In this document: piece after piece, positions 42,851 to 52,746 of the stretch
Layout of the letters: every line of letters begins with the position of its first letter
How positions within the stretch are numbered: the first letter of the stretch is position 1
Assembly (NCBI RefSeq): GCF_024139115.2
Contig: NC_085141.1
Location: 179,006,994 to 179,070,993 of the forward strand
Origin: Armigeres subalbatus
Lineage: Eukaryota > Arthropoda > Insecta > Diptera > Culicidae
DNA length: 64,000 bases
Reading direction: 5' to 3'
The notes under the pieces: generated by a model
Database searches by the model: none
The model's input: the letters and a program-made list of their open reading frames with translations, nothing else
Told to the model about the DNA's origin: nothing
Made by a program: the position numbers and the translations under genes

Positions 42851-43089
42851 GTAGGATTTAAAACACGTTACAATAAATTATTATGCATTAGTATATTTGA
42901 TGCTATTTTCAAGAAAAAAAAACATTTTTCAACATTTAAAATTTTTTTCTCTATGCAATTAATTTGTTACGCGTAACAATATTCCGAAAAACACCCACCC
43001 CCCCATATTTTGCATGATAAATTGTAACAAAAAATAAACAACCCCTTACCCCCTATTGCGTTACGTTATATTTGAACAGACCCTTATTG

Positions 43090-43265
43090 ACATTTGGCCA
43101 TATAACCTGTAGGCCCAAACCATATTTTTGGCCAAATGACCCATTCCATCAAACGACCAATTCGGCCAAACGACGTGTTAGGGCAAACAACTTTTTCGGC
43201 CAATTTACCAGTCGCTTTCGGCCAATGGAATTTCCCAAGAATTTCTTTTGGACAATACACTAGTC
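43090..43265 (-). repeat. TTTGGCCAAA-type repeat block inside hAT
   Basis: Contains TTTTTGGCCAAATGACC, CAATTCGGCCAAACGACG and CGGCCAATTTACC, the same sense as 41340-41680. It follows directly after the nested TIR element, so that element split one repeat block. Confidence 0.65.
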
Positions 43266-44248
43266 GTTGAAAAACTGCAACATGTTTTCGTTTCAGTTAG
43301 CGAATGCCGTTCGATAACCGCGACGCATTCTTGTCGTCAAACAATTGTCAGGCGACGTCCGACGCAATAGAAGTGCACCTGATTGTGCAGCGCAATGCAG
43401 ATCATAGACTTTGACATCGTTTTGAAGTTCAGCTGTCCGAAAACTGCAAACTGATGTAACTATTGAATTGCAGTTAAATGACTTTTGGTTATCGAACGTC
43501 TACTGTACAAATAATTTTCAGTAGAAATCCAATCATTTCGAACAATTTTCCGTTGAAATCCAAAGATTTTTTTTATTGAAATCTACATTTTGAACAATCC
43601 TCCGTGGAAATTCTTAAGAAGTTTACTTATGGAGAATTTCTCGTGAAAATTCCAGAAAATTTTCCTTGAAAACTCCTTAGAGCCTCTCGCGAAAATTCTT
43701 AAGAATTTACTGTTTTATCGTTGGCCATGCCAAACTAGCCGTCCTAATTATTCTAGACTAAGAAAGTCAACCTGAAAACAACCATTCGACCAGCCACACT
43801 CTCCTGCAATTATGAAGATTTTTGTGCAAATTTCGAAGAATACTCAATAGAAACTTTCCGTGAATTTCCGAAGATTTTCCTGTAGAAGCACAATTTTTCG
43901 TGAAAATTCTGAAATTTCCCATTTTCTGGAGAAATTTCAAACAATTTTATCCAGAAATTCCAAATATTTCTCAAACCTAAAAAAAAGTTTCCATGGAAAA
44001 TCCGAAAATAATTCCCAAATTTTGGAAAACTTATAGAATTAGAAACTTATAGAAGTTCATTAGATTTTTCATGCAAAGTTCAAAAGATTCTTCCTTTAAT
44101 GTCTTGAAAATATCTCAAAAAAATGCAAAAAAAAATTAAGAAACGTAATAAAAAAAATCGCCACGCCGATTCACGCCGCCGCCGACCAAAATTCTGACAA
44201 ACGCCGCCGCCGACGAATATCGGACCGGCGCACACCTCTAACTGGGTG

Positions 44249-44398
44249 GTCCCCTGGAAGATCCGGAACATCCGCAAAATTGGCCAATTTGATTATTCCT
44301 TCGTAAAGCGACGGGATTATTTTAGAACCATTTTCAGCAGAACCCTGAGTATGAAATTGACGCTTTGACCCAAATACGGACCATTGTGTCTACTGGGG
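44249..44398 (+). repeat. 151-bp tandem array, rest of unit 6
   Basis: Begins GTCCCCTGGAAGATCCGG after the hAT target duplication and ends near CCATTGTGTCTACTGG. It completes the unit begun at 39152. Confidence 0.8.
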
Positions 44399-44432
44399 TG
44401 TCCATCTCGAGGTTAGTTAATTATAAAATGGA

Positions 44433-45195
44433 TGGACAAATCCGAAATCTACTTACGTATTCAAGGGCACACTACTCAATACGGAAGCAACGCACAATTG
44501 CCATTTTTATTTTATCAGCTTTGCTGCGTCGCAGCATGAGTGGATTAATAAAAAAGACAAAGTAGGAGCATAATAACTAGAACGCTAGTGGCGCTGTAGT
44601 CAGTAAAAAGTATTTTTCCGAATTATCCATTAATAAGCTCAACTGTGGGCCCTCCGTAGCCGTGCGGTAAGACGCGCGGATACAAAGCAAGACCATGCTG
44701 AGGGTGGCTGGGTTCGATTCCTGGTGCCGGTCTAGGCAATTTTCGGATTGGAAATTGCCTCGACTTCCCTGGGCACAAAAGTATCATCGTGTTAGCCTCA
44801 TGATATACGAATGCAAAAATGGTAACTTGGCTTAGACACCTCGCAGTTATAAACTGTGGAAGTGCTTAATGAACACTAAGCTGCGAGACAGCTCTGTCCC
44901 AGTGCGGGGATGTAATGCCAATAAGAAGAAGAAGAAGCTCAACTTGGTAATTTCTTATGCACTATCTTGCAGTAAATATATCATTCCATCAAAAACATTG
45001 ATTTGGCATTTATTGTACCGGTACTTTGACTACTAGACCGATGCAAACTAGATGTTGATCACGCAACCAGTAGCGAAATTAGCAATTTTTTACTTATGAA
45101 TCAACTAATGGCAGTTGTGTGTTGCTTCCGTATTGAGTAGTGTGCCCTCGAAAACGCGAGTAGATTTATAATTGGATTCCGGGTGTTTTGTCCTC
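44433..45195. mobile_element. inverted-repeat element with a SINE inside
   Basis: Left arm 44433-44515 and right arm about 45110-45195 are reverse complements with few differences. Both contain AGGGCACACTACTCAATACG and GGAAGCAAC, followed by CAAYTGCCAT, and both lie next to ATCTAC(T/G). The interior includes the Feilai-like SINE 44645-44934. Without it the element is about 460 bp. No coding. Confidence 0.6.
44645..44934 (+). mobile_element. Feilai-like tRNA-derived SINE, copy 2
   Basis: About 90% or more similar by eye to 9636-9926. It has the A-box-like TAGCCGTGCGGTAAG, the B box GGTTCGATTCCTG and the tail ATAAGAAGAAGAAG. Direct repeats AAGCTCAACT lie at 44635-44644 and 44935-44944. Confidence 0.85.
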
Positions 45196-46809
45196 AAGCA
45201 TTCTACTATATGTGTATACGGAAAAAATGTTGCTGTGGAAACTACCATTCCAAGGGTTATTTAAAGAATATGCACCGACGATTTTCAGCAGATTACAAGC
45301 CCGTTTGAATTTACCATTAGCGCAGTTAAAAATCAACTGTGGTCCTAGCGGATTATTGTTACCTGAACTGAATCAGTGGTGAATTTCTCTGAAACGCTGG
45401 TTAATTTAACTGAAATGTCGTTCTTAATAAATGTTTACACTTAGTGGCCTTGTTGTTTTCTAAATTCTTTGCAGCAAGAAAGAGACAAAACAGTCCCTGC
45501 AGTGCCCTATATTTAGTGTTCAATCCAACATTTAGTCCACAGAAAAAAAATCATGGTGAAAACTACTATTTAGTAGGCTACACCTTGTTTTTAAAACTAC
45601 TATAAAATTTTAGTAAAATTAATCATGGTTTCACAGAACTTGAAACTCATGAAACAACATTCCGCAAGAGCCACAATTGATTTTTTCTACGTGTATGGTG
45701 AGATCAAACGGCTGCTGAAAATTGTCGATATTCTAAATATAGTTCTCGGAATGGTAGTTTCGACTGCAACATTTTTTGCGTGTATGGATAACTACTTGTG
45801 AGTCACAAAATAATTTGAATTCAATATTATTCGATACTACTTTAAAGTAAAAATATCGATACCTTAGGAGTGTCATTTCATACCTACCCGTCCGCCAGTT
45901 TTTCCTCTAGGATTTTATCCTGTAATTCTCCCTGGACTTCATCCATAAAATTTCTCCAAGAACTCTTCATCAATTACTTCGGCAATTGTTCAAAAACTCC
46001 TTTCGAATCTCACATAGAATTTCTAACCCAACTCCGAAATTTGAAATTTAATTGCAATTTTTTTCCAGAAAATTCTTATAATCCATCAATTCTTCCAGAA
46101 ATAATCCAGAAATCCCTCAAGGTATTCCTCAAAACATTTGTCCCAGAGACCCCCTATGAAATCGTTTTGGAATTCTTCAGAAATTCTTCTGATCAATTCT
46201 GAACAAATTTCTCTAGAAATGGAATGCATACGAAAACTCCTCGGAAATTATATTTATTTGATCTTCTCCCGCCAATTCCTACAGAAACTTTTACAGAAAT
46301 TCCTTCTGAAAGTTTTAGCAACTCTTCCACTAATTCTCCTGCCTCATCTTGTTAGAGTACCTTCAGAAGCTTCCGTGGCAATCACTTCAAAAATCCCTCG
46401 TTAAATCTCTCAATACATTCCCCTAGAAATTTCTCGGGAAATTGCGTCGGAAATTTATTTTGAAATCACCCCAGGAATTCCTTAAGGTATACCACAAAAA
46501 AACTGCTTCGGTATATTCCTCCAGACGGAATTTTTGTGGGAACATTCACTCCTTCGAATGAAGAGACTACCATGAAACAAGTTCTGAAGGTTTTCTTAAA
46601 GAAGTTCCTGAAGAAATTCGCGAAGGAATTAAATTTTTTAATGAAATGCTGAAATAATTTCAAACCAAAACACCAAAGACTCCAAAACAATTGTCAAAAA
46701 CAATTCAATGTCTACCAAAAATAATCTAGCAGCGTTGTTCGGAAATTATTCAACCATCAGTTTTGAGTTTAATTTTAGAAAAATATATTAAGCTCGTTTA
46801 GTGGAATGT
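45196..46809. other. AT-rich stretch with a decayed TTCCTCC-type repeat
   Basis: No supported gene. 45895-46660 is rich in AATTCTTCC/GAAATTCC words, like the 36890-37740 minisatellite but strongly decayed. A TTTAGTAGG/CTACTAT phrase pair near 45565-45605 may be a small hairpin. The open frames reflect the repeat. Confidence 0.4.
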
Positions 46810-47080
46810 ATTAAACCGTTTAAGACGAATTAAGTACTGTCCATTTAATTCCACCAGTTAATTTTCGTTATCTTTGCAGATACGTATTTCGACCACAACT
46901 GTGTGGTCGTCTTCAGTGTCTTGTACTTGACTCGACTAGTCGAGTCGAGTCAAGTCGAGTCAAGTACAAGACACTGAAGACGACCACACAGTTGTGGTCG
47001 AAATACGTATCTGCAAAGATAACGAAAATTAACTGGTGGAATTAAATGGACAGTACTTAATTCGTCTTAGACGGTTTAAT
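46810..47080. mobile_element. 271-bp near-perfect palindromic element
   Basis: The left arm runs from 46810 (ATTAAACCGTTTAAGACG) to about 46937. It is matched base for base by the right arm back from 47080 (one T/C difference near the tip). The centre is a short GTCGAGTCGAGTCAAG-type spacer of about 15 bp. Inside the arms lie GTGTGGTCGTCTTC and GAAATACGTATCTGC. Such symmetry over about 128 bp per arm implies a recent or homogenised fold-back MITE. It has no coding capacity. A single diverged arm is at 33345-33432. Confidence 0.8.
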
Positions 47081-50000
47081 TTTAGGTTAATTCGGGAAAT
47101 GAGGTGCAGCCTTAGAAAAAATATAGCAAAATTAACCCAATGCTATAGTTACCGTTGGGGGTAGGTCGCCATTCAATAATTTTTGCATACTTTGATGTAG
47201 ATAAATGTAGTATGAACTGTACTGAAAATATATAGGGGAACGGTTCGGCACTTCATCTCATAGCTCCCATTTCCATCCCATCAAAAACAAAGCAATGAAA
47301 AGGAATTGGCAATTTTTGTGATCTTTTTCAGCAGTGAGCACCCATGTTATCAAAAAAAGCGTCAAGAATGGTGCTGTATTTCTCTGTTTTGCGATGAGAT
47401 GAATATATTTTCAGTGATACGTAAAATGGAACAGTTTCCTATTCGCTAGGAGAAGAATGAACGCTGTCATAAAAAGAAAAAGTAGAATCATGGAAAAATG
47501 TCCACAGCATGATATGGGATGCAACTTTTCAAATATTTTTTAAAATTCCAAAGTTTTACTTATTTGAAAATGATTTGAACTACAAGATTAGACTTTTGAT
47601 TATCTGAAGGATCGAAGAGTGCCGCGGTGACGAGCGAACGTGTTTGTGTTTCGTTACGTCAAATATTTTGCTATTTTTTAATGAATTTCAGTTTAGTTTC
47701 AATACAAATAAATGGTTTAAGTGTTCAGTTTTGTTTAGCAATTATGGCTTGTCAATAAATATTGTGCGTTCGATGGGATGTCAGATCTCTCGGCAATTTG
47801 TGCTGCTTCACTTCGCGGGCTGCTGTCGGTGCTGACATACTGTGTTTAGTGCTCACAATTTTCTGTTTAGAAAAAGGATACATATGTGCAGTTCAAATCA
47901 CGTATGGAGCACGAGTTATTAACGTTGCTGACGGGAATAGGGGTGCTGCCCAAATGGTTCTCTACCCTATTTTAGTTTCTGTGGTGGACAAAAGTAACTC
48001 CACTCTATTTTCTAAAAATTCTAGGCCAGTCTAGTAATGATTAATCTATTGTCACTCGCAGCTGAGTTTATTGGTAAACAATTTGAGGATTATGAGAAAA
48101 TCAGCTAGATCTCAATTCCCAACATCATGCAGACAGAACTCACATAACACGATTTTTGACAGAATTTGAGGTCAAATATGTTATGTTTTGTCGATTATTT
48201 GTTACTCCGAACTTGACGAATTGCATAACAAATATGGTGCATTTGGAGTAAAACGAGGTCTTGTAGCTTCGTGCAGTGAATTTATCCGAGATATTGAATT
48301 TATTTGCGTTATGGATTATTTTTTCCCCATTGTGCAATCCTTGGATGAGTCTAAGATATAAGAATATCATATTTTTTTTTATAAAAACCACACATATTTG
48401 AGCTACAGTTCTGACTTACAAACTATGTTCGCTATCGTGGACAAGAACTCCTTTTTTCCTGCAAAGAAGAACTCAGCAAGCAATCCATTCCCAATCTGAT
48501 CAGGTGTTCAAAACACCACAAGTCGCTTTAGCCGTTCAATCGTACCTACTCAAAAAATCAGCATGCATTCCACGCCCTGGTCCATATCCACATTAGCCGC
48601 CAACAACGCGGCTAACTCGATTCGAACTCTGCGTGCTGTGGTGATCACAGGAGGTCGAACAGCGCTCGATTAATGAAAACAAAAAATAAAAACGAAAAGA
48701 ATTGCAAAACAGAAACTGCCCCAGGAGACAGGTTGACTCTGCTGAAGTCGTCGCAGCCACCGCCGGCCGCTGACCCGCACAGAGGACATCAGGCTGGCCA
48801 GGTGCCGCCTCCGGATTGTGTCAGAGGGAGGAAGTGTATGTGTGTCGAGAAGGCCGGGAGGGTGATAGTCGCAAAAGCTCCATTGACGCATAATATAATA
48901 AAGTGGATGGTTTACGAGATTCGAAAATGGCATCGCCGTCGTGTCCGGAACGCAGGTTGGGCCGCGTTCCTACACAGAGCTTCTAGGGAAGTGTCCATGG
49001 AATGTGAAACATTTTGATAGGAAGTTCTTCTTCTGTAGTAAAATATGACGGTCTATTCAAATATAAAACATCCGCCTGTTTTCACGTGACGGAATTCATG
49101 GATCGTCCCTTGAGCAAGTTGCATGCCGCTCTGTTATGACTTATTTCATTAACGGCAGCATAGGGGGACCAATTTATAGGAGTCGTAGGCTGGCGGCCGC
49201 TATGAGTAATCAAGTGCGCAGAATTTGCGACGTGCGGCTTCAGGTATACACGCTATTATAGCCTTTTGTGATGCATGACACGACTGGGTTTAATGGGTCG
49301 TTAAGAGAAGAAATAGTTTAACCAAAGATCGTTTTAAATTAGGGTTAAAATGACATAAAAATAACGTGTTGAGAGATTTAATTATGACGTAGAAGTGGAT
49401 GAATGCATAATTAATCTCAATAATTATTCTATGTAGAATTTGAAAAAAATCAGGTCAGTAACAAATTCGTGAAGGCTTCGGAAAAACTACGCGTTCTGGA
49501 GAAATCATAGACTAAATGCCTTGTCGGTTCTATAAAAATCGCCGACAACATTTAAAATAAAATGTTGAAATCCAGCCAATACTGAAATTCTTCCGGGAAT
49601 CAGAAAATCGACATTGAACACCCTTTTATTCTCAACATGGGGTGTTAGATGCACATCCACAGTTATTGAATAAAATCTTTCTAACCAAACCAAATTCACG
49701 AATTTGCATTTTTGTTATGATAAGTAACGATGTTAATTTATGCCAGAAGAAATCGAGAAAAATTTCAACGCTAAAGATCCCCTCGATCAGACCGAGTATC
49801 AAATCGGCTACCTAAGACTTGGTCATGCTGTGCCTCTACCGATTAGGTTATTTAACGGCTCTGAAACATGTTGTTTACGAATTACAAGCTCACACTGAAT
49901 TGGTCTTTATTTCATTGAAGATTAGGGAAGAACTTATTAGTATGTTTGGACAAGAACCTATTAGTGTGTTTAGACTACTGTTTGACTGGTATTCATAAAA

Positions 50001-51129
50001 CTGGATAATGAACAGAAGCATGACAAACTTTGCTTTAAAGGTAAAACTATCAATGTCATATATTCGCAACATCCCCCCAACAAGCAGAACATCACAAATA
50101 ACATCAATTTAATAACATCACAAATAACATAACTGAACTGAACATAAATTGATTACCCGCTGCTGATCAGATGCCTGCACATGTGCGAGCCCGATCATCG
50201 TCACCGTTCGCGGCAGATTTGTTGGCCTTCGAAAAGGTTGATTGACTCGAACTGGATCTATTAATTAAATGAAAGCCAGATTGATAATGGGGATTGACAG
50301 TGGGCGCGTTGAGTTGTCGTTTCGACAGCAGCAAGCAAACCTATGTTGTTTTGTTCGTCCATGCGTAAAAATAAATGCTCGTCCAGCTGCGAGCGGAGAG
50401 GGACGTTCATTAGGAAAAGTGTGTTATGCAAATGGGGAATGCACAAAGGAGGGCATTTCGACACTCGCTGTCACGGAGATGATAAAAGAAAGACGTGCGG
50501 AAACGTGAATGCCCTTTATCTTTTTACCAGCCGAATTGATAGTTGGACGACTGCAGCGAGTACTACCACGGTGACAACAATAGGAACTGACATGATGAGG
50601 TCCGCCAAGACGAAGACGGGAAAGGCGCTCTTGATTATGATTGACATAAATTGGTGACAATCATACAATCATCATCGTCATGTGTACCCATTTCATTGCG
50701 AAAGGGCAAACCCTCTAAAAGTCTTGGCGTGCTCTGTTTACTCGGCGGAAGACTGTGCGCGGCGCGGCGGTTCCTTTCCAATCCGCTTGCGTATCTGTTT
50801 GATGGGCCAACATATGTTAGACTGATCTCAAATTCGCCTCTAACAATCGAAGACAAGTGGTATAACGAAACAACTATGTATCAACTGCTGCAGTTATCTT
50901 TCATTTTTATAAAGTTATCAAGCATTTATGTTATCAATTACGATTTCATTTTAATATCATTGAAGAAACAACAGTTTGATAAGAACATTATTTTAAACTT
51001 TTAGTGGAATGTCTTTACTTGTCATTATGCTACCCGTAATGCTGGGTAGACACCTTTACGTGGTGTGTTACGAGGTAAGATCTACCACGGTTACATTGCC
51101 AGCTACAGGCAAATCCTGACCCAACAAAT
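47081..51129. other. low-repeat region, no gene established
   Basis: About 4 kb with little recognisable repeat. GC is higher at 47760-47960, 48540-49010 and 50150-50830. Short frames (for example 48673-49017 plus) show no recognised domain. Promoter or intron sequence is possible but not shown. Confidence 0.3.
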
Positions 51130-51417
51130 CTTCTTCTTCTTATTGGCATTACATCCCCACACTGGGACAGAGCCGCCTCGCAGCTTAGTGTTCATTAAGC
51201 ACTTCCACAGTTATTAACTGCGAGGTTTCTAAGCCAGGTTACCATTTTTGCATTCGTATATCATGAGGCTAGCACGATGATACTTTTATGCCCAAGGAAA
51301 TCGAGACAATTTCCAATCCGAAAATTGCCTAGACCGGCACCGGGAATCGAACCCATCCACCCTCAGCATGGTCTTGCTTTGTAGCCGCGCGTCTTACCGC
51401 ACGGCTAAGGAGGGCCC
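51130..51417 (-). mobile_element. Feilai-like tRNA-derived SINE, copy 3
   Basis: A reverse-strand copy. The CTTCTTCTTCTTATTGGC tail is on the left, and the tRNA-like head is on the right (B box GGGTTCGATTCCCGG on the minus strand near 51340-51355; CTTACCGCACGGCTA near 51392-51407). Flanks ACAAAT and ATAAAT may be a decayed target duplication. Confidence 0.8.
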
Positions 51418-52392
51418 ATAAATACCTTCCTCATTATCCAACTACGTGGTATTCATGAGGGTGTCGCTAAGTCGGTGACCTCCCATTAAGTACCATCAAC
51501 ACTTCCTTTCTTTCCCTAGTTGCGGTGAAGATGGGCGTGACCAGGAGTAGTAATCCTCATGCTTTCGTTTTTTTTGTTTAAGACTGGAATCAAGGACCAC
51601 TACCCTTCTTGATTTCTGATAGCATTCTAGATAAGGATTTCAAAAGTAAAACATAAGTATCACTAGTGTCCAATCTACGAATTACACCGTAGCAATGCTA
51701 ATGCTATGCTAATGCTAATGCTAATGCTAAAATGTCTTTACTTGTCATTATGATGTCATTATGATGAACTCGTCTTATGACAAGTAAACTACAGTTACTA
51801 TCTGATCGATCAAAAATAAAACTATTTTTCGCTTCATTTATTAAAGGACCAAAGGGGTAATACAACTATTCTATTTGGGGAGATTGATAGCAGCCTCATG
51901 ATTTTTTTTCGTGATAATAATAAACGAATTTTTTAATCATGAACCAGTCTGTTAATGCACACATATGTGCAGCGCATCACTTCACGATTTATGAGCGTTG
52001 TGTTTTATTATCCCGATGCATTCATACGCGTTGGAGGACAACAACTACGATGGGATGTGATACGACTGCTCGCCGAATGGAACCGTACAAGATAGGCTAC
52101 ATCTGTCCCAAAAGATGAAAATGCGCGTACGATATGGTTGAATGGTGTTTTTGCTACAGTTCGATGATAGAAAGAAGCCATCACGATGAAATCACAGGGT
52201 GTTGAAATGGATTCCGTTTGGATATTGCCATTGACGTTTTACAGCCCTGATTATCATTTATGATACAAAACTAGTTCAATCACGATTTGATGTGGAATGT
52301 TTTACGACTGAAAAAGATATTATCTAGCTTTTTTTGGATTGGTTGGTGCTCCACATGTTTGAACATTATGATTGTTGTCTGCTTTTGACGAA
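51418..52392. other. unassigned stretch with a GCTAAT microsatellite
   Basis: 51692-51730 is a GCTAAT tandem run. CTTTACTTGTCATTATG occurs at 51010 and again at 51733. No gene or bounded element is seen. Confidence 0.35.
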
Positions 52393-52477
52393 TATACTGC
52401 CGTTCTACGTATAATTGTCCCATGTACATAGGAAATCCCAGCAAACAAGGGACAAATATGCGTATGACGGCAGTATA
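52393..52477. mobile_element. 85-bp palindromic element, TATACTGCCG ends
   Basis: Starts TATACTGCCGTTCTACG and ends CGTATGACGGCAGTATA, with inner arms ATAATTGTCCCATGT and the complementary GGGACAAATATGCG. It is exactly as long as the palindrome at 18141-18225 and has the same termini. It shares its interior with 7156-7232 instead. Confidence 0.75.
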
Positions 52478-52639
52478 GATCCTGTTAGCTATTTTTTCTA
52501 AATGCAGACTTTTTTTATTTGTCGTAAAGAGTTGGAGATGATTTCTAAAAATGATTTTCTCGAAATAATTCATATCATTTATCCTCACAGTAGGGTTTAT
52601 TGCTTATTAGTTAGCAGCATTCTTCATTATCCTGTTCGA

Positions 52640-52746
52640 TTTTTGCCTTTCTCGTACAACAAAGTTGTTCCGAAAGGCTATCATTTCACTCCGAAAACGA
52701 AGACCCATAGTATTATATACCAATCGACTCAGCTCGACGAGCTTTT
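52640..52746 (-). mobile_element. end fragment of the 41936-42850 family
   Basis: TTTTGCCTTTCTCGTACAAC, then CCGAAAGGCTATCATTTC, ACCCATAGTATTATATACC and CGACTCAGCTCGACGAG, is the reverse complement of 42740-42835. The R1-clade remnant starts immediately after it. Confidence 0.65.

Larger units (their letters stand above)
41787..43083. mobile_element. TIR element, GGGTCTGTTCAAAT ends, nested in hAT
   Basis: The left end GGGTCTGTTCAAATATTACG and right end (minus strand) GGGTCTGTTCAAATATAACG continue into TAACGC. Subterminal C-runs and GTTACGCGTAAC-type palindromes lie on both sides. The target duplication is not clear. It lies within the hAT-like element and contains 41936-42850. No coding of its own is seen. 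Confidence 0.65.
39161..44240. mobile_element. 5.08-kb non-autonomous hAT-like element
   Basis: Ends TAGAGGTGTGC(A/G)CCG and the reverse complement CGGCGCACACCTCTA, flanked by 8-bp direct repeats ACTGGGTG (39153-39160, 44241-44248). An 8-bp duplication plus a TAGAGGTG-type end is the hAT pattern. Both termini carry CACGCCGCCGCCGAC subterminal repeats. There is no transposase frame. The interior is made of TTTGGCCGAA-type repeats in two orientations and nested elements (41787-43083 and its contents). Removing it with one duplication copy restores a normal 151-bp satellite unit. Confidence 0.8.

Noticed and set aside
48673..49017. 114-codon plus-strand frame in a GC-richer patch
   Set aside because: Lys/Asn-rich start from an A-rich tract and no recognised motif; an opposite frame is equally open, so coding is not supported.
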